The position numbers were made by a program, and so were the translations under genes. Shown here in pieces: positions 27,712-35,624 of a DNA stretch of 64,000 nucleotides; the stretch's first letter is position 1; each line of letters begins with the position of its first letter. The DNA comes from Aureicoccus marinus (GTDB taxonomy: Bacteria > Bacteroidota > Bacteroidia > Flavobacteriales > Flavobacteriaceae): positions 1,553,205 through 1,617,204 of the forward strand of contig NZ_MQVX01000001.1 in the NCBI RefSeq assembly GCF_002954325.1, written 5' to 3'. The notes below the pieces were generated by a model. It searched no databases. It saw nothing but the letters and a program-made list of their open reading frames with translations, and was not told where the DNA came from.

Positions 27712-29328
27712 TTATTCCTTCACACCCCTTACAGCAGAAAGGTATTTATTGAGTTCTTCACGAACTTTCGGGAACAACAAGAGTAAACCAATCATATTCG
27801 GGAATACGAGAGCCAGAATCATTGCATCGGAAAACTTGATTACGGCATCAAGAGTCGCTCCTGCTCCAATGATTACAAAGAGTAGGAAAAGTACTTTGTA
27901 AACAATATCCGCTGTGCGACCACGTCCGAACAAGAACTTCCAAGACTGCAAACCGTAATAAGACCAGGAGATCATGGTCGAGAAAGCAAACAGAATAATG
28001 GCAATCGTCAAGACGTAACGGAAACCTGGAATAACACTATCGTAAGCCATAGAAGTTAAATCTACACCTCCAATATACTGTTGGGTTTCGTTGATTAACA
28101 CCGTAGATCCTTGACCACTACCGTAGTTAAAGGCACCAGCATCCATATTAAAGAAAATGATAACCAGTGCGGTCATGGTACAAACAACAACCGTGTCGAT
28201 AAACGGCTCCATTAGAGCAACAATTCCTTCACTAGCAGGGTATTTGGTTTTAACCGCTGAGTGAGCAATCGCCGCAGAACCGGCACCAGCTTCGTTTGAG
28301 AAGGCCGCTCGTTGGAAACCAACGATGATAACACCAATGATTCCACCGACTCCGGCTTCAGGCGTAAAGGCGCCAGAGAAAATCATCCCGATCGCATCAC
28401 CGATGTATTCGATGTTAGCAAAGATGATCACCAAGGAAGCCAGGACATAAATAACGGCCATAAACGGAACAATTTTTTCCGTTACACTAGCGATCTTCTT
28501 AATCCCTCCAATAATAACAATCCCTACCAAAACAGCCAGGATCACACCGATAATTACACCCGTTGCTCCACCTTCAATTCCGGTCATGGAAGAGATTTGT
28601 ACGGCAGCCTGGTTTGACTGAAAGGCATTCCCTCCACCAAAGGATGCTCCGACACAGAGAATCGCAAAAATAACCGCAAGCACTTTACCGAGACCGGCCA
28701 TATTTCTTTCTTGAAGACCACGCTTTAGGTAATACATCGGACCTCCATAAACCACTCCGTTCTCATCTACATCACGGTATTTCACACCAAGCGTACATTC
28801 GACAAACTTGGAAGACATCCCAATAAGACCACATACAATCATCCAGAAAGTAGCCCCCGGTCCACCCAAAGCGATGGCCACGGCAACCCCTGCGATATTA
28901 CCCAAACCTACTGTACCGGAAACGGCAGTAGCCAGGGCCTGAAAGTGACTAACTTCCCCTTCCTGGGATTCGTCACGGATGGTATCAGGAATATCTCCAT
29001 CAACCACGTTAATTTGTGTCTTTTCAACCCCATGACCTCCTTCGAGCTCATCGTACTTCCCGCGAACGGTATTGATCGCTGTAGGGAACAAACGAATGTT
29101 CGGAAATTTGAAGGCAATGGTAAAAAAGGTCGCCCCTGCAATCAAAAGCAAAAGGACTACGGGTATATCATAACCTGCAATCGGCACAGAAGTAAGTACC
29201 AATCCCTCCCACCAAGTGGCAAAAGGCATAAAAGCATCATTGACCTTTTCGTCAAGGCCTTTGTCTTGTGCAAAAATCAAAGTTGGAAATAAAAAAAGTA
29301 GAGAGTAAAGCAGTTTGCTCTTCTTCAT
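27712..29328 (-). CDS. Sodium:alanine symporter family protein (AGCS)
   Basis: This is a 538-residue Na+-coupled alanine/glycine transporter of the AGCS family. It starts with a signal-peptide-like segment (MKKSKLLYSLLFLFPTLIFA), common in Bacteroidota members, and has about ten transmembrane helices. Family motifs include ALATAVSGTVGLGNIAGVA, FQRAAFSNEAGAGSAAIAHS and GGPMYYLKRG. It is first in an operon with the helix-hairpin-helix gene. No promoter consensus is evident in the 80-base upstream gap. Confidence 0.95.
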   Translation of the reverse strand: MKKSKLLYSLLFLFPTLIFAQDKGLDEKVNDAFMPFATWWEGLVLTSVPIAGYDIPVVLLLLIAGATFFTIAFKFPNIRLFPTAINTVRGKYDELEGGHGVEKTQINVVDGDIPDTIRDESQEGEVSHFQALATAVSGTVGLGNIAGVAVAIALGGPGATFWMIVCGLIGMSSKFVECTLGVKYRDVDENGVVYGGPMYYLKRGLQERNMAGLGKVLAVIFAILCVGASFGGGNAFQSNQAAVQISSMTGIEGGATGVIIGVILAVLVGIVIIGGIKKIASVTEKIVPFMAVIYVLASLVIIFANIEYIGDAIGMIFSGAFTPEAGVGGIIGVIIVGFQRAAFSNEAGAGSAAIAHSAVKTKYPASEGIVALMEPFIDTVVVCTMTALVIIFFNMDAGAFNYGSGQGSTVLINETQQYIGGVDLTSMAYDSVIPGFRYVLTIAIILFAFSTMISWSYYGLQSWKFLFGRGRTADIVYKVLFLLFVIIGAGATLDAVIKFSDAMILALVFPNMIGLLLLFPKVREELNKYLSAVRGVKE

Positions 29329-29407
29329 AATCGTTAGCTAAATATTAAGTCAGGGGCCCAATATCCTAAAAAAAAACGGGGTTTCAAACTTTAAAATCTG
29401 ATTTGAA

Positions 29408-30415
29408 TCAATCCTCGCGGAACATTTTATTGAGCTTTTCTATTTGGTCTGGACGGCCTAAAACAATGACCTTCCCCTTGGTTTCAAGCATTTGATCGGC
29501 TTCAGGATTAATGATGTATTCACCGCTGGGTGAGATGTATCCGATAATTGTACATCCCGTACGGTTTCTTAGGTCCAAATCCCGGATTGTGTTGCAGACA
29601 ATTTGATCGGCGAATTCGGCAATTTCTACCTCCTCCAGGTTCGTAGTGTTCTTCCCTTCTATCGACAACTTATCCATAAACGTAATCAAATCGGGCATGA
29701 CCACGAGACAGGCCATATGATCCCCTCCGAGTTTATCCGGCATGATTACTTGGTCAGCTCCGGCGAATTCCAATTTACGAATGGAACTCTGCTGGGAAGC
29801 CCGACTGATAATGAAAAGACCTTCGTTCAATTGGCGGGCGGTCAGTACGATAAACAAGTTAATGGCATCATCCGGCACAGCAGTGATTAGGTAGCGCGCT
29901 TCGCTCAAACCAGCACTCAGAAGGACTTCGTCTTCATTGGCATCTCCTTCAATAAAAAGCACCTCATCCTGAAAACGTTCAATCACCTCTCTGTCCTTTT
30001 CGATTACGACGTAAGGCTGGTTGTATGCATTGAGTTTTTGCACCGCCTGCTGCCCATTTCTTCCGTATCCACAAACAATCACGTGACCGGATAAATTTTG
30101 AATGATTTTCTTCACTTTTCGTTTTCTTAAGGATTGTAATGCGTTGCGCTCCAACAAGTACTCCGTGATGACCGTAATAGCGTATCCAAAAATGAATACA
30201 CTGGTGATGATCAAAAATACAGTAAACAGTTTGGCGGTCGTATCCAGGGGTCTCACTTCCGCAAAACCTACCGTAGTGACCGTAATGATGGTCATGTAAA
30301 GAGACTCCACCCAACTGAAATCCGAAAGCAGTTTATACCCAACCATTCCCAACAGCAAGACCCCGATCATGAGACTCAGGGCAACAGCAATTTTGGTTCT
30401 GAACAGTTTAAACAT
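29408..30415 (-). CDS. Two-helix potassium channel with RCK/TrkA domain and unusual TVGFAE filter
   Basis: The protein has 335 residues. Two transmembrane helices (about 8-28 and 62-84) flank a pore loop with selectivity-filter sequence T48-V-G-F-A-E53. A cytoplasmic RCK region follows: a TrkA-N Rossmann domain starting HVIVCGYGRNGQ (about 110) and a TrkA-C domain near the C-terminus. The overall plan is that of MthK-type channels gated by ligand binding to RCK. In classical K+ channels the filter is TVGYGD; here Tyr is Phe, the second Gly is Ala and Asp is Glu, so conductance or selectivity may differ. It is co-transcribed with the PspC and rhodanese genes (2- and 15-base gaps). Confidence 0.9.
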   Translation of the reverse strand: MFKLFRTKIAVALSLMIGVLLLGMVGYKLLSDFSWVESLYMTIITVTTVGFAEVRPLDTTAKLFTVFLIITSVFIFGYAITVITEYLLERNALQSLRKRKVKKIIQNLSGHVIVCGYGRNGQQAVQKLNAYNQPYVVIEKDREVIERFQDEVLFIEGDANEDEVLLSAGLSEARYLITAVPDDAINLFIVLTARQLNEGLFIISRASQQSSIRKLEFAGADQVIMPDKLGGDHMACLVVMPDLITFMDKLSIEGKNTTNLEEVEIAEFADQIVCNTIRDLDLRNRTGCTIIGYISPSGEYIINPEADQMLETKGKVIVLGRPDQIEKLNKMFRED

Positions 30416-30417
30416 AC

Positions 30418-30645
30418 CTAGAGGTCAAAGACTGAAGTTCTTTTGGTGTATAGCAAGTCCTTTATTTTTAACCAGAAAGCCAAAAATAAATAGAGGGCAA
30501 AACCAAAACCCAGAGTGACGAAGGTGAGGTAAATAAAGGAAGTTCGGACTACTCGAGCTCGAATACCCCAACGCTCCGCTATACGCCGACAGACTTCAAA
30601 TCCGCGTTTTTGGAAAAAGTAGAGCAGTTCGTATCTCTTGGCCAT
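30418..30645 (-). CDS. PspC-domain small membrane protein
   Basis: The protein has 75 residues. An N-terminal basic segment with the PspC-like GFEVCRRIAERWGIRARVVR is followed by a hydrophobic segment (about 37-60: FIYLTFVTLGFGFALYLFLAFWL). PspC proteins are inner-membrane parts of envelope-stress responses. A lone short member next to a K+ channel suggests a membrane-related accessory role, not demonstrated. Its stop is 2 bases before the channel gene's start, suggesting translational coupling. Confidence 0.75.
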   Translation of the reverse strand: MAKRYELLYFFQKRGFEVCRRIAERWGIRARVVRTSFIYLTFVTLGFGFALYLFLAFWLKIKDLLYTKRTSVFDL

Positions 30646-30660
30646 AGCAGCCGTTTTGGT

Positions 30661-30978
30661 TTAGTCCTTCTGAACGAGGGGTCCCTGCCATTCCATAACA
30701 CCCCCTCTTAGGTTGTAGGTTTTTTCGAAACCCTTAGAATTCATGATGGCACAAGCTTGACCGCTGCGGTTTCCAGATCGGCAGTATACATAGTAGGATT
30801 TGCTGGAATCCAATTCGTCTAGAGCATCCAGAAAGGCCTGTCCTCCATAAATATCAATATGGATAGCCCCTTCAATGATACCTTCAGCGACTTCTTCATC
30901 CGTGCGCACATCCAGTATTACAGCATCTACATCCTTTTCTTTCTGTTCAATCCATTCTGATTGTGAAAGATCTATCAT
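30661..30978 (-). CDS. Rhodanese-like domain protein
   Basis: This is a 105-residue single-domain rhodanese. The active-site loop is CRSGNRSG with Cys66 as the sulfur acceptor, preceded by the family motifs ILDVRTDEEVAEGIIEGA and followed by YNLRGGVMEWQGP. Such proteins carry persulfide sulfur in sulfurtransfer or detoxification; the partner is unknown. There is no signal peptide, so it is cytoplasmic. It is first in a three-gene set with the PspC and channel genes. Confidence 0.92.
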   Translation of the reverse strand: MIDLSQSEWIEQKEKDVDAVILDVRTDEEVAEGIIEGAIHIDIYGGQAFLDALDELDSSKSYYVYCRSGNRSGQACAIMNSKGFEKTYNLRGGVMEWQGPLVQKD

Positions 30979-30997
30979 AACATCCTCTTTAAGGACT

Positions 30998-31005
30998 CAA
31001 AAATA
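30998..31005 (-). promoter_or_regulatory. Candidate -7 element (TATTTTTG) for the rhodanese-PspC-channel genes
   Basis: TATTTTTG on the minus strand matches TAnnTTTG, 19 bases before the rhodanese ATG. No clear -33 TTG is seen. Confidence 0.4.
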
Positions 31006-31059
31006 ACATCTGTTCGCCGGAAAGCGAAAGCGAAACGCAAAAATCGGACGGATCGAAAT

Positions 31060-31689
31060 CTAGGACTTGATCGAGCAACCAATGGCTCTGGTCGTTTTAA
31101 TTTTTACCTCTTTACCGGTAAGCAGAGCATCAACAGCCAATTCAACGAATTTCTCCTCGACTTGAGTAGCGTCCTGGTAATTGTCATCAATCGCACCAAT
31201 GTATTCGACTTTGTTGCCTTCTGTGGTTTTCTGAAGAAGGTAAACATGGGGGGTACGGGTTGCCCCATACTTCGGGTAGACTGTTTGACCCTTATCCAGT
31301 AGATAGGGGAAAGTGAAGCCTTTTTCTGCCGCGCGGACCTTCATGGCAGCAAAATTATCTGCCGGCTTGATTTCGGGATTATTGGGATTAATCGCAAGCA
31401 CCGGATAGCCCTTGGTTTTGTACTTTTTATCTAAGGCAATAATACGGTCCTCATAAGCCACAGCATAAGGACAACTGTTGCAGGTGAAAATGACCAAAAA
31501 ACCTTTCGCATCGGGGTAGTCAGCCAGAGAAACCATTTTTCCATCAATCCCCGGAAGTGAAAAATCTTCTGCGATATCTCCAACTTTATACCCGGCAGCA
31601 ACCTCCTCGGTGTCGGCTGTAAATCCCAGTAGCGCAAAAATAAAAACAGGGACAAGCAATAAGGCGTAAATTGATTTCTGGTTTTTCAT
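31060..31689 (-). CDS. Thioredoxin-fold redoxin (AhpC/TSA-like), exported
   Basis: This is a 209-residue protein starting at the ATG at 31689 with a signal anchor (MKNQKSIYALLLVPVFIFAL). A frame extending 33 codons upstream overlaps the TlpA gene and has no export signal. The redoxin domain begins at FSLPGIDGKMVSL and carries the CNSC motif at 70-73 (FTCNSCPYAVAYE). A third conserved cysteine is in the C-terminal IGCSIKS. The family is an extracytoplasmic thiol-disulfide oxidoreductase or peroxiredoxin-like protein; the substrate is unknown. It follows the TlpA-like gene by 19 bases in the same direction. Confidence 0.88.
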   Translation of the reverse strand: MKNQKSIYALLLVPVFIFALLGFTADTEEVAAGYKVGDIAEDFSLPGIDGKMVSLADYPDAKGFLVIFTCNSCPYAVAYEDRIIALDKKYKTKGYPVLAINPNNPEIKPADNFAAMKVRAAEKGFTFPYLLDKGQTVYPKYGATRTPHVYLLQKTTEGNKVEYIGAIDDNYQDATQVEEKFVELAVDALLTGKEVKIKTTRAIGCSIKS

Positions 31690-31708
31690 AATGTCTTGGT
31701 TTTGTGGG

Positions 31709-32257
31709 TTACTTTGATTGATGTATTTCCAAGAAGGCCGTAAGGAGCTCTTCTTTGCTAAATCCTTGTTCGTAAAACTGACGCTCATCTCCCTTGTAAA
31801 TCAGGGTAGCCGGTATACCGCCTCCCCATTCTTCATCCACCAGAGGGATCCAAGTATTCTGCTTAGGGTCATCCAGAATAACCACTTTAGAACTCAATTG
31901 TCGTTTTTCCAAAAAGGGCAATAGACGATTTTCCCAAGCTCTCTTCATATCCAAGTCTACCAAGATTACAGAGACCTTTTCCTCCGAATAGTTCTTGCCC
32001 AGGTCTTCGAAATAAGGCAACTCAGCGACACAGGGTTCACACCAAGTTGCCCAAAAATTTACAATATATGTGGTGTCGTTATTTTGTTCTAGAAATGGCT
32101 GCAGACCCTTGAAATCATAAATCGGATATTTTCCGCCTAAAAGATCGGTCACCTCCTGCACCTCATTGGTCACATCAGGTTGAACTTCTTTCTTCTTTTG
32201 CTCTTTGCATGCCGCCATAAAAAGCAGCACCACAAGGGGGAATAGCGTCTTTTTCAT
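31709..32257 (-). CDS. TlpA-like thiol:disulfide lipoprotein
   Basis: This is a 182-residue lipoprotein. The N-terminal signal ends in the lipobox FMAAC with Cys17. A thioredoxin fold has the active site WCEPC at residues 72-76 (NFWATWCEPCVAELPYF) and the cis-Pro loop GGGIPATLIY. It probably works in the periplasm reducing or exchanging disulfides, together with the downstream redoxin. It is divergent from marR; a TACGTTTG box at 32319-32326 could serve as its -7 element. Confidence 0.92.
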   Translation of the reverse strand: MKKTLFPLVVLLFMAACKEQKKKEVQPDVTNEVQEVTDLLGGKYPIYDFKGLQPFLEQNNDTTYIVNFWATWCEPCVAELPYFEDLGKNYSEEKVSVILVDLDMKRAWENRLLPFLEKRQLSSKVVILDDPKQNTWIPLVDEEWGGGIPATLIYKGDERQFYEQGFSKEELLTAFLEIHQSK

Positions 32258-32346
32258 TAGGCTTAAAGGTAATGATTGGTAGGACTGATTTAAAATTTTA
32301 ACACATCTTTTGGATTTGCAAACGTAAGGATGTCAAGAAGTCAATG

Positions 32347-32363
32347 TATATTTGTATATACAA
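32347..32363 (+). promoter_or_regulatory. marR promoter -7 box overlapping a 12-bp palindromic operator
   Basis: TATATTTG (32347-32354) fits TAnnTTTG, and the perfect palindrome TTGTATATACAA occupies 32352-32363, at the expected transcription start. MarR dimers bind such short palindromes, so the site probably mediates autorepression. Confidence 0.55.
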
Positions 32364-32376
32364 TTATTGTAGAAAC

Positions 32377-32832
32377 ATGAATGTTGAAAAGCACATACAA
32401 ACCTCTTCCGAGCTCAGGACCACAACCAGGAGTATTATCCATTTGACCTTGGTTCACCACCGCATTCAAGAAGAATTACAGGCAGCCCTTAAGCCCTTTG
32501 AAGTTTCCCTTCAGCAATTCAATGTTTTACGTATTCTACGAGGACGTAGAGGAGAACCCGCCAATATGTTTACGATTAATGACCGAATGGTCACCAAGAT
32601 GAGTAATACAACGCGATTGGTCGATAAACTTATGGCCAAAGGATATGTCTCTCGTCAGACCTGCCCGAGCAATCGCCGAAAGGTCGAAATCGACATTACC
32701 CCTAAGGGTCGCGATATACTCCTTAAAATGGATAAATCCGTTGCAGAATCAGAAAGCCACCTGCTCAATGCTTTAAATCAAGAAGAGCTCAAACAACTCA
32801 ATATTCTTTTAGACAAAATCAAAGTAAAGTGA
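32377..32832 (+). CDS. MarR-family transcriptional regulator
   Basis: This is a 151-residue winged-helix repressor. I start at the ATG at 32377; an upstream in-frame ATG (32344) lies on the promoter/operator and is unlikely to be used. The core wHTH reads LQQFNVLRILRGRRGEPANM, then MVTKMSNTTRLVDKLMAKGY (recognition helix) and the wing RKVEIDITPKGRDIL. Ligand unknown. Its stop overlaps the nitroreductase start (GTGA), so the two are translationally coupled. With nitroreductase and yceI it forms a set often seen in flavobacteria, suggesting a response to oxidants or electrophiles. Confidence 0.92.
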   Translation: MNVEKHIQTSSELRTTTRSIIHLTLVHHRIQEELQAALKPFEVSLQQFNVLRILRGRRGEPANMFTINDRMVTKMSNTTRLVDKLMAKGYVSRQTCPSNRRKVEIDITPKGRDILLKMDKSVAESESHLLNALNQEELKQLNILLDKIKVK

Positions 32833-33461
32833 AAGACGTACTTAGTGTAAGAAACTGGCGCTACGCCACGAAAAAATTCGATGCTGATAAAAAGGCTTCA
32901 CAAGAAGAAATCGACCAACTGCTCGAAGCGATTCGCTTAAGTGCTTCTAGCTATGGTCTACAGCCCTACCAGGTATACCTGATTGAAACACCGGAAATAA
33001 GACAAGAGCTTCAGCCTCATTCCTGGAATCAATCTCAAATTACCCAGGCCTCTCATCTTTTGGTCTTTGCCAGTTGCACGGACTTCGATGATCAATTGAT
33101 TGACAATTATTTGGACCAAATCAGTGAGGTCCGCGGTATCGAAAAAGAACAACTCGAAGGCTATGGCAACTTTATGAAACAAACCCTGGGCCCCTGGCCG
33201 GCCGATCGCAAGGCTGACTGGTGTGCTCGCCAAGCTTATATCGCTTTAGGGAACGGGCTGCAGGCTGCAGCTGAACTGGGGTTAGACACCTGCCCTATTG
33301 AAGGGTTTGTTCCTGCTGAGTACAACCGTATTCTAAAACTAGACGAAAAACGATTAACGGCTTGCGTGGTGATGGCCGTTGGATACCGTTCCGAAGAAGA
33401 TGCCAACCAGCATCTTAAAAAAGTTCGGAACCCTAAAGATGATTTTATCACCTCTATCTAA
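32829..33461 (+). CDS. NAD(P)H-dependent nitroreductase-family oxidoreductase
   Basis: This is a 210-residue FMN-dependent oxidoreductase of the NfsB type (VRNWRYATKKFDADKKASQE at the start; SASSYGLQPYQVYLIETPE; CARQAYIALGNGLQAAAELG; GYRSEEDANQHLKKVR). It reduces nitro compounds or quinones with NAD(P)H. The start is a GTG overlapping the marR stop by four bases; no ATG occurs nearby. It is probably controlled by the upstream MarR protein. Confidence 0.92.
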   Translation: MKDVLSVRNWRYATKKFDADKKASQEEIDQLLEAIRLSASSYGLQPYQVYLIETPEIRQELQPHSWNQSQITQASHLLVFASCTDFDDQLIDNYLDQISEVRGIEKEQLEGYGNFMKQTLGPWPADRKADWCARQAYIALGNGLQAAAELGLDTCPIEGFVPAEYNRILKLDEKRLTACVVMAVGYRSEEDANQHLKKVRNPKDDFITSI

Positions 33462-33485
33462 AATTTAATTCTAACATTTTCAATC

Positions 33486-34061
33486 ATGAAAAAAACCCTC
33501 ATTGCCGCTGTTTTCTCTCTACTCATGGGAGGGTACAGCTTTGCCAACACTATAGACGGCGACAAAAAAGAAGTAAAAACCTCCTCCAGCACTTTGACTT
33601 GGAAAGGCTACAAGGTTACTGGCTCTCACACTGGTACTATTGGAATCCAATCAGGTCACCTCGAATTTGACGGTGAAAAATTGGTGGGTGGAGAATTCGT
33701 TGTCAACATGACATCTCTTGTCGCTACTGATTTGACTGGTGGTGGAAAAACCAAATTAGAAGGCCACTTGAAATCAGATGATTTCTTTGGAGTAGAAAAA
33801 TTTCCTACCGCTAAATTGGTTTTCACCGGTGTTAAGTCCGCTGGTAAAAATGCCTACGAAGTAACGGGAGACCTGACCATCAAAGGAATCACCAAGGCCG
33901 TTACTTTTGAAGTAGCCGTTTTTGGAAGCAAGGCAACTGCCGATCTGACGATTGACCGTTCTCAGTTTGATGTACGTTATGGCTCAGGTAGTTTCTTTGA
34001 CAACCTAGGCGATAAAACCATCTACGACGATTTTAAAATCGTTGCGGATTTGGAATTCTAA
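33486..34061 (+). CDS. YceI-family periplasmic protein
   Basis: This is a 191-residue protein with a signal peptide (MKKTLIAAVFSLLMGGYSFA) and a YceI lipocalin-like beta-barrel: LTWKGYKVTGSHTGTIGI, FVVNMTSLVATDL, LKSDDFFGVEKFPTAKLVFT and LTIKGITKAVTF. YceI proteins bind isoprenoid or amphiphilic ligands and are often stress-induced. It lies 25 bases after the nitroreductase, so it probably belongs to the marR operon. No separate terminator is found before the trp promoter. Confidence 0.93.
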   Translation: MKKTLIAAVFSLLMGGYSFANTIDGDKKEVKTSSSTLTWKGYKVTGSHTGTIGIQSGHLEFDGEKLVGGEFVVNMTSLVATDLTGGGKTKLEGHLKSDDFFGVEKFPTAKLVFTGVKSAGKNAYEVTGDLTIKGITKAVTFEVAVFGSKATADLTIDRSQFDVRYGSGSFFDNLGDKTIYDDFKIVADLEF

Positions 34062-34068
34062 AATTCGT

Positions 34069-34100
34069 TTTGGGATATACGTTCTCCTGAACTATATTTG
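34069..34100 (+). promoter_or_regulatory. trp operon promoter
   Basis: TTTG (34069-34072) and TATATTTG (34093-34100) are spaced 20 bases apart, matching the Bacteroidota consensus. The start point is expected within a few bases of the leader-peptide ATG at 34105, so the leader ORF may be leaderless. Confidence 0.65.
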
Positions 34101-34104
34101 GGAT

Positions 34105-34161
34105 ATGATTTGTTCACAAACGAATAATAATTGGTGGAGTCTCGCGAACGTAAGATCGTGA
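34105..34161 (+). CDS. trpL: trp operon leader peptide with tandem Trp codons
   Basis: An 18-codon reading frame, MICSQTNNNWWSLANVRS then TGA, lies between the trp promoter and the operon terminator. The two adjacent TGG codons (34132-34137) stand four bases before the first arm of the leader hairpin (34141). The stop codon lies inside the second arm. This is the arrangement by which a ribosome senses charged tRNA-Trp. The frame is too short for gene finders. No Shine-Dalgarno is present, as usual for the lineage, and the ATG nearly coincides with the predicted transcription start. Confidence 0.85.
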   Translation: MICSQTNNNWWSLANVRS

Positions 34162-34222
34162 GAAAAACCTTTATCCATAATATTAAGAGGCTTGTCATCA
34201 CGACAAGCCTTTTTTCTTTTTT
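34141..34222 (+). promoter_or_regulatory. trp transcriptional attenuator (pause hairpin, antiterminator, terminator)
   Basis: Three mutually exclusive pairings are visible. Arms 1:2 are CTCGCGA (34141-34147) with TCGTGAG (34156-34162). Arms 2:3 are TCGTGA (34156-34161) with TCACGA (34198-34203). The terminator is AGGCTTGTC (34188-34196) with GACAAGCCT (34202-34210), a 9-bp stem followed by a T tract to 34222, four bases before the trpE ATG. Stalling at the Trp codons would cover arm 1, free arm 2 to pair with the terminator loop and so allow read-through. With ample Trp the ribosome reaches the stop codon, masks arm 2 and the terminator forms. Confidence 0.82.
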
Positions 34223-34226
34223 AAGA

Positions 34227-35623
34227 ATGAAAAAATACAAGCTTAACACCCACTACAAAAAAATTTTGGCAGACACCCTCACGCCAGTGAGTGTTTACCT
34301 AAAAATTCGGGATCAGTACCCCAACAGCCTCTTGCTCGAGAGCAGTGACTACCACGCGAACGACAACAGTTTTTCGTATATCTGTTGCGACCCCATCGCC
34401 TACTTCAGGCTGGATGGTGATACAATCAAACGCAAGTACCCAGACGGAAGTAGGGAAGAAACCGCCTTAGCGGACCAAGATCTCACTGTTTTATTACAGG
34501 ACTTTTCCAAGCAATTTGAAACCGACTCCCTTGGCTTTGCTTTTGCTCACAACGGCTTATTCGGTTATATGACCTACGATACCGTAAAGCATTTTGAAAA
34601 AGTCGATATCAAACGCAAGGATTCGGAAACTGCGATTCCCGAGTTGCACTATGCGGTGTACAGCAAAATCATTGCCATTAATCATTTCAAGAATGAAGCC
34701 TATCTCTTCTCTCATCAGCAAGACGAAGGAGATCATCTGCAAGAGATGGAGCAATTGCTCAACAACCGAAACTTTGCCTCTTATCCTTTTGAGCGGGTAG
34801 GCGAAAAAGTGTGCAATATTTTAGACGAAGAGTACAAAGAACTGGTCAGAAAGGCGCAGGCGCATTGTGCCCGCGGAGATGTTTTCCAATTGGTTCTTTC
34901 GCGGCGTTTTCAACAGGAATTCAAAGGGGACGAATTCAATGTTTACCGTGCATTGAGAAGCATCAACCCCTCCCCTTACCTGTTCTACTTTGATTATACG
35001 GATTTCAAAATCCTGGGGTCTTCACCGGAGGCCCAATTAGTCGTAAAAAATGGCATTGCCGAAATCCACCCTATTGCAGGAACCTACAAACGAACCGGGA
35101 ACGACCAGAAAGATGCAGAACTGGCCTTACAACTTGCTCAGGACGAAAAAGAAAACAGCGAGCATGTTATGCTGGTTGATTTGGCACGCAACGATTTAAG
35201 TCGAAACGGCCATGCCGTGGAAGTGAACACCTACCGCGAAGTACAGTACTTCTCTCATGTTATCCACCTGGTTTCCAAGGTAACCGGAACCAAAAACAAA
35301 GACAGCCATACCCTCCAATTGGTGGCAGATACTTTTCCGGCGGGGACCTTAGTGGGGCACCCAAGCCGAAAGCTCTCGAGCTTATTGAGCGCTACGAACC
35401 TACTCAAAGGGGGTACTATGGAGGTGCTATTGGATTCATGGATTTTGAAGGAAACTTTAACCACGCCATCATGATTCGAACCTTCCTCAGCAAAAACCAC
35501 ACCCTCTATTTTCAAGCAGGAGCTGGACTTGTAGCAGCTTCCGATCCAGAAAGTGAATTACAAGAGACCTACAACAAACTCGGAGCCTTGCAGAAGGCAC
35601 TAGAAATCGCAGAAGAGCTTTAG
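34227..35623 (+). CDS. trpE: Anthranilate synthase component I (one-base frameshift in this sequence)
   Basis: TrpE converts chorismate with ammonia or glutamine to anthranilate. I start at the ATG at 34227 (MKKYKLNTHYKKIL). The feedback-binding LLES motif is present (NSLLLESSDYH). The chorismate-binding core is conserved (CARGDVFQLVLSRRF, LGSSPEAQL, HPIAGTYKR). The frame breaks near 35349-35352: after FPAGTL it needs one extra base to continue as SGAPKPKALELIERYEP and on to the normal C-terminus (QAGAGLVAASDPESELQETY), giving 465 residues. Both halves are fully conserved, so a sequencing error or very recent mutation is likely. One base separates its stop from trpG. Confidence 0.93.
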
Positions 35624-35624
35624 G

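Noticed and set aside
29360-29400. Terminator downstream of the K+ channel gene
   Set aside because: A nine-base T run is present on the minus strand, but only a 4-bp stem (AAAC/GTTT) precedes it, too weak to call.
34131-34226. Extended N-terminus of TrpE starting at a TTG in the leader
   Set aside because: This stretch is the attenuator; its translation would not resemble TrpE, whose family start is at 34227.
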